Below, one piece after another: positions 1-6,377 of a stretch of DNA of 6,433 nucleotides. This stretch comes from Clostridia bacterium. GTDB lineage: Bacteria; Bacillota_A; Clostridia; Oscillospirales; CAG-272. A program made the position numbers and the translations under genes. Location: assembly GCA_017395725.1 (NCBI GenBank), contig JAFQOB010000148.1:1-6433 (forward strand), given 5' to 3'. Positions within the stretch are counted from its first letter, which is position 1. Each line of letters starts with the position of its first letter. Below the pieces are notes generated by a model. It had not been told where the DNA came from. It did no database searches and worked only from the letters and a program-made list of their open reading frames with translations.

Positions 1-1
1 C

Positions 2-412
2 AAGAAGATATATGCTCTTGCAGAAACAAATGAAGATTTATTTGTACAAAAGCTTATCAAGAAGAGCAATCTTGCGAAGGGCGACTATCAGAGAAGCGGT
101 TTTGCATATTCTCTTTCCAAGAACTTTGTAGTATGGTACGCACAGAAGTGTGCTTATGAATACGGCAAAAAGGGCATCAGAGTATGCTCGCTGAGCCCCG
201 GTCTTATTGCAACGGATATGGGTAATCTTGAAGCAAAAGAGGGCGGTATGCTTATTGGATTTTCTGCGGAAGAGCGTATGGGTAAGCCCGAAGAATTGGG
301 ATATGCATTGGCAACGGTTGCAGACGAAAGAAACGGATATCTTGCAGGTGTTGACGTTCTTTGCGACGGCGGAAGCACAAACGGTATGAAAGAGTTCAAA
401 AAGAAGAAATAA
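2..412 (+). CDS. Short-chain dehydrogenase/reductase (SDR), C-terminal part, 5' truncated by window edge
   Basis: Frame 2 is open from the left edge to a TAA at 410-412, giving 136 residues of a protein whose N-terminal NAD(P)-binding half lies outside the window. The fragment shows the classical SDR active-site motif YSLSK (YxxxK; Tyr at fragment residue 36, Lys at 40). It is followed by the IRVCSLSPGLIATDM stretch, where the PG motif helps close the cofactor pocket. The end, YLAGVDVLCDGGST, is the usual SDR C-terminal strand, and after it comes a short lysine-rich tail. The family catalyses NAD(P)-dependent oxidation or reduction of alcohols/ketones in the cytoplasm. The substrate cannot be told from this part. 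A strong terminator follows directly, so the gene is probably not co-transcribed with the rhamnose genes. A link to lactaldehyde or rhamnose metabolism is possible but unsupported. The family call is secure; the function is open. Confidence 0.9.
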   Translation, partial: KKIYALAETNEDLFVQKLIKKSNLAKGDYQRSGFAYSLSKNFVVWYAQKCAYEYGKKGIRVCSLSPGLIATDMGNLEAKEGGMLIGFSAEERMGKPEELGYALATVADERNGYLAGVDVLCDGGSTNGMKEFKKKK

Positions 413-417
413 GTTAT

Positions 418-455
418 AAAACAGAGGTTTTTAAGCAACCTCTGTTTTTGTTTTT
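418..455 (+). terminator. Intrinsic terminator of the SDR gene
   Basis: The arms ACAGAGGTT (421-429) and AACCTCTGT (437-445) pair perfectly over 9 bp around a 7-base loop. The stem can be extended by AAA/TTT on the outside. The right arm runs into TTTTTGTTTTT. It lies 8 bases after the SDR stop codon, the textbook position for a Rho-independent terminator. The T-run is on the plus strand only, so it mainly serves rightward transcription. Confidence 0.92.
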
Positions 456-475
456 AGTACACTTAATAAAAAATA

Positions 476-504
476 TTGCAATTTAAAAAGATGTATGATA
501 CAAT
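476..504 (+). promoter_or_regulatory. Sigma-A promoter with extended -10 for the AraC-family regulator gene
   Basis: TTGCAA (476-481) matches the -35 consensus TTGACA at four of six positions. It is followed after exactly 17 bp by TACAAT (499-504), a five-of-six match to TATAAT. A TG one base before the -10 (496-497) makes an extended -10 element. Transcription would start near 511, giving a leader of about 32 bases with a GGAG ribosome binding site. The site falls between the upstream terminator and the regulator gene, as expected. The prediction rests on sequence pattern only. Confidence 0.72.
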
Positions 505-542
505 CAAATGAGTGATATATTTTAAGGTTTTGGAGTAGGTAT

Positions 543-1496
543 ATGAGAGCCGATATATTGGAAAGGTTGACTGCTGTAACCGAAGAAGAAAAAAGAATTC
601 TTGACGGTGAAAAGGACATAGACAGAAGCATTTATATGGAGGGGCAGAGCGATACTGTAAACAGTAAAAAGCTTCTTTTTGAAGGAAAGCTTATAACCGT
701 CCGTCCACATACCCGTTTTGTGCATTTTCCCGAACACTCCCACGACTATGTGGAGGTAATATATATGTGCAGGGGAAAGACGACACATATAATTAACGGT
801 ACGTCAATAACTCTTAAAGAGGGCGAACTGCTTTTTCTTACTCCCAATGCAAAGCAAGAGATATTACCCGCCTCGGAGAACGATATAGCGGTTAATTTTA
901 TAATACTCCCTGCATTCTTTGAAAATACAATGCAAATGATAGGTCACGAACATACACCGCTTCACAGGTTTATTATCGATATATTAAGCGGTTCTGTCGG
1001 CAGTTCTGCATATATGCATTTTGAGGTGTCGGATATTTTACCCATACAAAATCTTGTAGAGAATCTGATATGGACACTTATTTACGGCACTCCCAATAAA
1101 CGTAATATAAATCAATCTACAATGGGTCTTTTGCTGCTTCATCTTTTGAATCATACTGACCGTGTGGCAGGTGAGAGAGACGATAAGATTGTACTGTCGG
1201 TGCTTCAATATATTGAAAAAAACTACAGAGATGGAAGCTTAACCGAGCTTGCTGAGGCATTGCATTATGATTTTACTTGGCTTTCGAGAGAGATAAAATC
1301 AAGAACGGGAAAGACGTATACCGAGCTTGTGCAGGAAAAGCGATTGTTTCAGGCGAAGTTTTTGTTAAAGAGTACTGAAATGAATATTGCTGATATTGCA
1401 AATGAGACAGGGTACGATAACATAAGCTACTTCCACAGACTGTTCAAAACTCAGTTTGGTATGTCTCCGAGAAAATACAGAGAAAGTTGCAAATAA
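543..1496 (+). CDS. AraC-family transcriptional regulator with N-terminal cupin, probable activator of the rha operon
   Basis: The 317-residue protein has the two-domain AraC/XylS layout. An N-terminal cupin-like sensor domain (about residues 45-130) carries HFPEHSHDYVEVIY at 61-74, the typical His-x-His...Glu strand of sugar-sensing AraC proteins. After a helical linker/dimerisation region comes a C-terminal double helix-turn-helix at about 218-315. Its first helix-turn-helix is around SLTELAEALHYDFTWLSREI (232-251) and its second around NIADIANETGYDNISYFHRLF (281-301), ending with the family signature GMSPRKYR (306-313). The ATG is preceded by GGAG (532-535) with 7-base spacing. It has its own promoter, and the next gene on the same strand is rhaB, so by position it is likely the L-rhamnose-responsive regulator, analogous to RhaS/RhaR of enterobacteria. 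The effector and operator are inferred, not shown; it could instead respond to another sugar or act more widely. Confidence 0.93.
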   Translation: MRADILERLTAVTEEEKRILDGEKDIDRSIYMEGQSDTVNSKKLLFEGKLITVRPHTRFVHFPEHSHDYVEVIYMCRGKTTHIINGTSITLKEGELLFLTPNAKQEILPASENDIAVNFIILPAFFENTMQMIGHEHTPLHRFIIDILSGSVGSSAYMHFEVSDILPIQNLVENLIWTLIYGTPNKRNINQSTMGLLLLHLLNHTDRVAGERDDKIVLSVLQYIEKNYRDGSLTELAEALHYDFTWLSREIKSRTGKTYTELVQEKRLFQAKFLLKSTEMNIADIANETGYDNISYFHRLFKTQFGMSPRKYRESCK

Positions 1497-1523
1497 AGAC
1501 ACAATTTTAGTCAAATAGAGTCC

Positions 1524-1553
1524 TTGAAGAATCGTTCTGTTTTATGGTAACAT
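1524..1553 (+). promoter_or_regulatory. Weak candidate promoter for rhaBAD overlapping the hairpin
   Basis: TTGAAG (1524-1529) resembles a -35 box, and TAACAT (1548-1553), 18 bp downstream, is a poor -10 match. A start near 1560 would lie inside the right arm of the hairpin, so such transcripts would not form the terminator. A competing possibility is a -10 in the TATATATAGT run (1576-1586), with no recognisable -35, as activator-dependent promoters often have. Neither is convincing alone; a promoter somewhere in 1497-1600 is expected because rhaB follows a terminator-like hairpin. Confidence 0.25.
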
Positions 1554-1575
1554 AAGATAGAACGATTGTTTTTTT
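1530..1575 (+). terminator. Long hairpin with T-tract: terminator of the regulator gene, or attenuator/operator before rhaB
   Basis: The left arm 1530-1546 (starting AATCGTTCT) pairs with the right arm 1551-1567 (ending AGAACGATT) over 17 positions. Fifteen are Watson-Crick and two are G-T wobbles, with no bulge. The loop is GTAA, a GNRA-type tetraloop in RNA. The right arm is followed by G and seven Ts (1569-1575). It starts 33 bases after the regulator's stop codon and ends 29 bases before the rhaB start. The shape is that of an intrinsic terminator. Because it occupies the space where the rhaBAD promoter should be, the same dyad could also be a protein-binding site or an attenuator. Confidence 0.8.
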
Positions 1576-1604
1576 ATATATATAGTATAGAGAGGGTTTG
1601 AAAA

Positions 1605-2978
1605 ATGGAGCATTATCTTGCTATTGATATAGGAGCGTCATCGGGACGGCATATATTGGGGTGTCTCGATAACGGTAAATTTGTTTTAAAAGAGATATAC
1701 CGTTTTGACAATGAACTCAAGAATATTGACGGCAGTTTGTGTTGGGATATTGCCCGACTTGAAGCCGAGGTGAAAAAAGGAATAAAAGAGTGTAATAAGC
1801 ACGGTATTGTTCCGAAGACAATATCCATTGACACTTGGGGAGTTGACTACGTTTTGCTTGACGAAGCCAAACAGCCCATACTTCCCGTTTTTGCATACCG
1901 TGATTCAAGAACAAAGGAATCAATACCGGTTGTTGAATCGCTTATATCCCCCGAAGAGCTTTATTCAAAGACAGGAATACAGAAGCTTGATTTTAATACA
2001 ATTTATCAGCTGTATTGCGATAAGGTAAGCGGAAGACTCGAAAAGGCTCAGCATTATCTTATGATGCCCGAGTATTTGTCATACACTTTGACCGGTGTAA
2101 TAAAAAATGAATATACCAATGCGACGACGACGGGAATGGTAAATGCAGTAGAAAAGGCGTGGGATAAAGATATTATAACGAAGTTAGGTTATCCCGAAAG
2201 GCTATTCGGTAAGCTGTATCTTCCGGGAGAAGTGTTGGGAAGCTTTATAGAAGAGATGAAGGAATATGCAGGTTTTGACAGTAAGGTTGTTCTTTGTCCG
2301 TCTCACGATACGGCAAGTGCGGTTCTCGCCTGTCCTTTAAAGGAAAACGGTCTGTACGTTTCTTCGGGAACTTGGAGTCTTATAGGTACCGAGTTAACGG
2401 AAGCGGTGCTTGGTGAAGAGGCAAGGGGTGCAAACTTTACAAACGAGGGCGGAATAAACTATCGCTTTAGATTCCTCAAAAACTATATGGGAATGTGGCT
2501 TTTGCAGAATATAAGAAAGAACCTCAATAAGCAGTATACTTATGATGAAATGATGAATATGGCAGAGGAGTGCGGAAGGGTTAGCTTTATTGACGTAAAT
2601 GACGGTAGGCTGACAGCACCCGAAAATATGATAGAGGCAGTTAAAGAGGTTGCAGACAATGCCGATATGACTTTGCCGGAGGTTATAAACTGTGTGTATC
2701 ATTCACTTGCAAAATCTTATGATTATGCGTTGAAAGAGATACAAAGGCTGACGGGTAAGGCGATTGACAGTATAAATATAGTAGGGGGCGGCTCGGCAGA
2801 TAAATATCTTAACAGGCTGACTGCCGAATATACAGGTAAGACGGTGTATGCAGGACCGAGAGAGGCTACCGCTTTAGGAAACATAGTTTCTCAGATGATT
2901 AGCGACAGAAGCGACCTTGATATATGGGGCGCGCGAGAACTTATAAAGAAAAGCTTTGATATAGAGGAGGCAAAATAA
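1605..2978 (+). CDS. rhaB: Rhamnulokinase RhaB
   Basis: RhaB phosphorylates L-rhamnulose with ATP to L-rhamnulose-1-phosphate in the cytoplasm. The 457 residues are close to the usual family length (E. coli RhaB is about 489). It is an FGGY-family sugar kinase with the two-domain actin-like fold. The first phosphate-binding loop is DIGASSGR (8-15), SIDTWGVDY (74-82) contributes to the sugar site, and PSHDTASAV (232-240) holds the likely catalytic base Asp235. SSGTWSLIG (253-261) and the adenosine motif NIVGGGSADKYLNRLTA (391-407) follow, with GPREATALGN (417-426) near the end. HDTASAV, SSGTWSLIG and GPREATALGN together are characteristic of rhamnulokinases rather than xylulo- or glycerol kinases. 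The start is supported by AGAGGG (1591-1596), 8 bases upstream. The stop is one base before rhaA, so the two are translationally coupled or nearly so. No motif appears damaged. Confidence 0.96.
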   Translation: MEHYLAIDIGASSGRHILGCLDNGKFVLKEIYRFDNELKNIDGSLCWDIARLEAEVKKGIKECNKHGIVPKTISIDTWGVDYVLLDEAKQPILPVFAYRDSRTKESIPVVESLISPEELYSKTGIQKLDFNTIYQLYCDKVSGRLEKAQHYLMMPEYLSYTLTGVIKNEYTNATTTGMVNAVEKAWDKDIITKLGYPERLFGKLYLPGEVLGSFIEEMKEYAGFDSKVVLCPSHDTASAVLACPLKENGLYVSSGTWSLIGTELTEAVLGEEARGANFTNEGGINYRFRFLKNYMGMWLLQNIRKNLNKQYTYDEMMNMAEECGRVSFIDVNDGRLTAPENMIEAVKEVADNADMTLPEVINCVYHSLAKSYDYALKEIQRLTGKAIDSINIVGGGSADKYLNRLTAEYTGKTVYAGPREATALGNIVSQMISDRSDLDIWGARELIKKSFDIEEAK

Positions 2979-2979
2979 T

Positions 2980-4218
2980 ATGAACAGATATGAGAGTGCA
3001 AAAGAAATATACTCAAGATACGGAATTGATACCGAAGAAGTGCTCAACAAAATAAAAGACGTCAGCATATCGATTCACTGTTGGCAGGGTGATGACGTTG
3101 TGGGCTTTGACAGTAAGCAGGCGGCTTCGGGCGGTATACAGACAACGGGAAACTATCCCGGAAAGGCAAGAACTCCTGAAGAACTTATGGCAGATATTGA
3201 CAAGGTGCTTGAATTAACCCCCGGTAAAAAGAAGCTTAATATTCACGCATCTTATGCAATATTTGAAGAGGGTGAGTTTGTTGACAGAGACAGAATAGCA
3301 CCCAAGCACTTTGAAAGATGGCTTAAGTTTGCGAAAGAAAGAAATATGGGTATTGATTTTAACCCTACGTTCTTTTCTCACTCAAAGGTAAAGGACGGAA
3401 TGACACTTTCTTCTCCCGACGAAGAGATAAGAAGATTCTGGGTAGAGCACGGTAAGAGATGTGTTGAAATATCGCAGTATTTTGCAGAACAGACAGGCGA
3501 GCCCTGCGTTATGAATATATGGATTCCCGACGGATATAAGGATATACCGGCTGACAGACTTGCCCCAAGAGCAAGACTGAAAAAATCCCTTGATGAGATT
3601 TTGGAAACACCTTATGATAAGAATATGGTATATATATGCCTTGAATCAAAGGTATTTGGTATAGGCGTTGAATCGTATACCGTAGGTTCTGCGGAATTTT
3701 GTATGAACTACGTTAACCAAAAGGGAATAACACCCCTTATGGATAACGGACATTATCACCCGACTGAAGTTGTTTCTGATAAGATTTCGTCAATGCTGTT
3801 GTTTAATGAAAAGATTGCTCTTCATGTTACGCGCGGAGTAAGATGGGACAGCGACCACGTTGTTATATTTGACGACGAGACAAAGGAGATTGCAAAAGAG
3901 ATAGTCAGAAACGATGCGCTCGACAGAGTATTTATTGCTACCGATTATTTTGATGCATCGATAAACAGAATATCCGCTTGGGTAACAGGCGTTCGTTCAG
4001 TGCAGAAGGCTTTGCTTTTTGCTATGCTTCAGCCCGATTCTCTGCTTAAATCCTTGCAGGAGGACAACAAGTTTACCGATATTATGGCGGTAATGGAAGA
4101 GATGAAGATGATGCCTGTGGGCGATATCTGGGAAGAATACCTGAGACGTGAAAACGTTAAGAGTGATTATCTATCTGAAGTTAAAAAATATGAAAGGGAA
4201 GTTTTGGTGAACAGATAA
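2980..4218 (+). CDS. rhaA: L-rhamnose isomerase RhaA
   Basis: RhaA interconverts L-rhamnose and L-rhamnulose, the first step of the phosphorylative rhamnose pathway. At 412 residues it matches the family length (E. coli 419) and looks full length. Characteristic segments are ISIHCWQGDDVVGFD (30-44), LNIHASYAIFEEGEFVDRD (86-104), NPTFFSHSKVKDG (128-140), and the metal/active-site region with LESKVFGIG (221-229), MDNGHYHPTE (254-263) and RGVRWDSDHVV (285-295). By alignment with E. coli RhaA, His258, Asp290 and Asp292 correspond to Mn-binding His262, Asp294 and Asp296, and Glu222 and Asp255 are further conserved metal-site acids. The ribosome binding site AGAGGAGG (2963-2970) lies inside the 3' end of rhaB, 9 bases before the ATG. 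The stop overlaps the rhaD start by one base. Low-specificity rhamnose isomerases are a distinct branch, but the neighbouring rhaB and rhaD make this the true RhaA. Confidence 0.97.
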   Translation: MNRYESAKEIYSRYGIDTEEVLNKIKDVSISIHCWQGDDVVGFDSKQAASGGIQTTGNYPGKARTPEELMADIDKVLELTPGKKKLNIHASYAIFEEGEFVDRDRIAPKHFERWLKFAKERNMGIDFNPTFFSHSKVKDGMTLSSPDEEIRRFWVEHGKRCVEISQYFAEQTGEPCVMNIWIPDGYKDIPADRLAPRARLKKSLDEILETPYDKNMVYICLESKVFGIGVESYTVGSAEFCMNYVNQKGITPLMDNGHYHPTEVVSDKISSMLLFNEKIALHVTRGVRWDSDHVVIFDDETKEIAKEIVRNDALDRVFIATDYFDASINRISAWVTGVRSVQKALLFAMLQPDSLLKSLQEDNKFTDIMAVMEEMKMMPVGDIWEEYLRRENVKSDYLSEVKKYEREVLVNR

Positions 4219-5042
4219 TGAAGACATTGAAAGATATTTTTACAGCTCCTTTTGTGGAGGAAATGAAAAAGACAACTGCAAATATGTACAGACTCGGCTG
4301 GGACGAAAGAAACGGCGGAAATATAAGCTATATGCTTGATGAAGAGCTTGTGGGCGAATATCTTGATTTAACAAAGGTTATAAGAAACATACCTATAGGC
4401 TTTGAAGCGAAGAGCCTTATCGGAAAGATATTTATTGTAACGGGAACAGGTAAGTATTTTAAGAATGTTATTGATGACCCCGAAACTAACCTAGGTATAA
4501 TAAGAATTGCAAAGGATGGACAGACAGCAGAGCTTCTTTGGGGATATAAGGACGGCGGAAAGTTTACTTCAGAGCTTCCCGCACATCTTATGAGCCATAT
4601 GGCAAGGCTTGAAGTTGACCCCGAAAACAGAGTTGTTATGCATAGCCATCCCACAAATACACTTGCTATGAACTACGTGCACGAGCTTGACGAGAAGAAG
4701 TTTACACATACCCTTTGGGAGATGTGTACCGAGTGTATTGTTGTATTCCCTGACGGTGTAGGTGTTTTGCCTTGGATGCTTTGCGGTACAAATTCCATCG
4801 GTGAAGCAACAGCGGAAAAGATGAAGGAATTCAGACTTGTTGTTTGGGGTATGCACGGAATATACGGTGCGGGAAAGAATATGGATGAGACCTTCGGTTT
4901 GATTGAAACCGTTGAAAAGGCAGCTCAGATATATATGCTGACTGCAGGATTACCTCGAGTTAATACGATAAAAGACAGCGAAATGGTAGAACTTGCCGAA
5001 TTCTTTGGAGTGAAATACAGAAAAGACTTTTTGAACCTTTAA
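4218..5042 (+). CDS. rhaD: Rhamnulose-1-phosphate aldolase RhaD
   Basis: RhaD is a zinc-dependent class II aldolase that cleaves L-rhamnulose-1-phosphate to dihydroxyacetone phosphate and L-lactaldehyde. The 274 residues equal the E. coli enzyme length. The phosphate-binding NGGN is at 32-35 and TGTGKYF at 75-81. The catalytic Glu119 is in SELPAH (118-123). Zinc ligands are His142 and His144 in MHSHPTNTLAM (141-151) and His213 in WGMHGIYGAG (210-219). These align with Glu117, His141, His143 and His212 of E. coli RhaD, which separates it from fuculose-phosphate aldolase and ribulose-phosphate epimerases of the same superfamily. The start codon overlaps the rhaA stop by one base (TAATG), with a GGTGA site at 4206-4210, 7 bases upstream, so translation is probably coupled. 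The lactaldehyde produced must be handled by an enzyme outside this window. Confidence 0.96.
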   Translation: MKTLKDIFTAPFVEEMKKTTANMYRLGWDERNGGNISYMLDEELVGEYLDLTKVIRNIPIGFEAKSLIGKIFIVTGTGKYFKNVIDDPETNLGIIRIAKDGQTAELLWGYKDGGKFTSELPAHLMSHMARLEVDPENRVVMHSHPTNTLAMNYVHELDEKKFTHTLWEMCTECIVVFPDGVGVLPWMLCGTNSIGEATAEKMKEFRLVVWGMHGIYGAGKNMDETFGLIETVEKAAQIYMLTAGLPRVNTIKDSEMVELAEFFGVKYRKDFLNL

Positions 5043-5067
5043 TAATATTTAAACTGGAGAAGCAATT

Positions 5068-6321
5068 ATGAAAAAATTTAAAAAGATTTTTGTTATACTT
5101 GCAGTTTTTGTATTGTGTACGGTGCTTGTGTCTTGCGGAAATGAAAAAACACCCGTAGGAGATGAGACAAACGGCAACAACATAGCTGAGACCAACAATT
5201 CTGTCGAAACCGAAGAAGAGAATAAGGGTCCCACACTTCCCGAGGGTATTAATCCCGATGACTACTACAAGCTTGTTGAGTTTAAACTTGCCGAGGGTGA
5301 ACCGAGACAGGTAGTTGTTGACTATATGAGAAAACAGGCAAATGTACAATGGGTAGCCGCAAATGATATTTCATTGAAGGACGATCTTGGAACTTGGGAT
5401 GTTGATTTAAAGTATGAAAGAGGTAAAACATACTACGGTATGATTTATTCGAACCTTAATTCAAGTTATCATAAGTTTGTATCAGAGCTTGAGGCGAATA
5501 ACGGAAAGTTTAGATCGGACGCGACCTCTTGGGAAGACATTATAGGTGTAGGCTGCTGTTCTGCTATTTTGAATGCGATTCAGCAGGTTACAAACGACGT
5601 ATATGGTGAAACGAAAAATTTCATTCCCGACGGAAAGTATTCCAGAGCAATTAAGTTGGGGAATTATAAGGTTAAAGAGAACAGTGCTCAAACAGATGAA
5701 ATCGTAGCAGAAAATGACGTACAGACTATGTATAAAGCGTATGCGCTTCTTGATGTCGGCGATATAATCGTAAAAAGAGTAAACGGAGCCCCCCATATTC
5801 GCGTTATAACCGAAAAGGCAAATGTTGTTAATGCAAACGGCAAAGTAAATCCGGGCAGAAGCTACGTTAAGTGTATAGAACAGACAAATGCATTTGATAA
5901 GACGCGTACAGACAAGGTTACGACTTGGAGAGAAGATAAGCTATATACTTTTACTGATTTGATAGATTCAAAATATCTTCCCGTAACCTTGGGAGTTTAC
6001 GAAACACCGGAAACAGAGTTGCCTTATTTAGCTTTAAAAGACGAGATAACTCCCGCTATTTTGGCAAAGAAGACCCTTGTCGGTTCGGTAAATTCCAACT
6101 ATCCGCTTAAGCATGTTTATCTCAATGTATATAACGCTAATGGAAAAGTTGTAAATCAGGTAGTTGTTGGTGGAATGGATGATACGTTTAATGTTAGTTT
6201 GAGAAACAAGGCTACGGAATTGTTTGACAACTTGTCGGCAGGAAATTACACCTTTGTTGTTGATGCCGGTATAGCACTTGGTTCAGCAGAACTTTGCAGA
6301 GTGGATTTTACATTACAGTAA
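5068..6321 (+). CDS. Lipoprotein of unknown function with a possible NlpC/P60-like domain and C-terminal beta-sandwich
   Basis: I do not recognise a named family. The 417-residue protein starts MKKFKK, a hydrophobic stretch (7-20) and the lipobox LVSC with Cys23, so it should be a lipid-anchored surface protein. An Asn/Glu/Thr-rich linker (24-56) follows. In the middle, KTYYGMIYSNLNSSYHKF (120-137), GVGCCSAILNAIQQV (160-174), LLDVGDIIVKRVNGAPHIRVI (227-247) and SYVKCIEQ (265-272) fall in the order and style of NlpC/P60 enzymes: PYG-like entry, Cys-Ser at a helix start, GDxxV strand, then His strand. Candidate catalytic residues are Cys164 and His243, with Glu271 or Gln272 as a third. Residues about 337-417 (LVGSVNSNYPLKHVYLNVYNANG...LSAGNYTFVVDAG) look like a beta-sandwich accessory domain. 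TGGAGA (5055-5060) supports the ATG. It lies 25 bp after rhaD without a visible promoter or terminator between them, so it is probably the last gene of the rha operon. The hydrolase assignment is an inference from motif order only. Confidence 0.88.
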   Translation: MKKFKKIFVILAVFVLCTVLVSCGNEKTPVGDETNGNNIAETNNSVETEEENKGPTLPEGINPDDYYKLVEFKLAEGEPRQVVVDYMRKQANVQWVAANDISLKDDLGTWDVDLKYERGKTYYGMIYSNLNSSYHKFVSELEANNGKFRSDATSWEDIIGVGCCSAILNAIQQVTNDVYGETKNFIPDGKYSRAIKLGNYKVKENSAQTDEIVAENDVQTMYKAYALLDVGDIIVKRVNGAPHIRVITEKANVVNANGKVNPGRSYVKCIEQTNAFDKTRTDKVTTWREDKLYTFTDLIDSKYLPVTLGVYETPETELPYLALKDEITPAILAKKTLVGSVNSNYPLKHVYLNVYNANGKVVNQVVVGGMDDTFNVSLRNKATELFDNLSAGNYTFVVDAGIALGSAELCRVDFTLQ

Positions 6322-6332
6322 ATTGACATAAT

Positions 6333-6360
6333 AAAAAAGCACCGAAAAGGTGCTTTTTTT
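6333..6360 (+). terminator. Intrinsic terminator of the rha operon
   Basis: AAAAAAGCACC (6333-6343) pairs with GGTGCTTTTTT (6349-6359) around a GAAAA loop. The GC core is followed by seven Ts, then GTTTT. It begins 12 bases after the lipoprotein stop codon. The A-run on the left makes it able to work in both directions. No other terminator is seen between rhaB and this point, consistent with one rhaBAD-lipoprotein transcript. Confidence 0.93.
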
Positions 6361-6377
6361 GTTTTGTAACAGGCAAT

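Noticed and set aside
154..438. A 94-codon minus-strand open frame with a hydrophobic start
   Set aside because: It begins inside the terminator stem and is antisense to the conserved SDR C-terminus. The protein is low in recognisable features, so it is a shadow frame.
475..482. The palindrome ATTGCAAT overlapping the -35 of the regulator promoter as an autoregulatory operator
   Set aside because: Only 8 bp are symmetric, the flanks do not extend it, and AT-rich DNA gives such palindromes by chance.
1576..1591. The TATATATAGTATAG run as a standard rhaB promoter -10
   Set aside because: No acceptable -35 lies 16-18 bp upstream, and a start there would leave a very short leader next to the ribosome binding site. 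It is kept only as an activator-dependent alternative in the notes.
2394..2702. A 102-codon minus-strand open frame within rhaB
   Set aside because: It is entirely antisense to a conserved kinase region with intact motifs, and has no independent evidence such as homology or spacing.
4960..5349. A 129-codon open frame on the minus strand across the rhaD-lipoprotein junction
   Set aside because: It overlaps the well-supported ends of rhaD and the start of the lipoprotein gene, has no recognisable domain, and is best explained as an antisense shadow.
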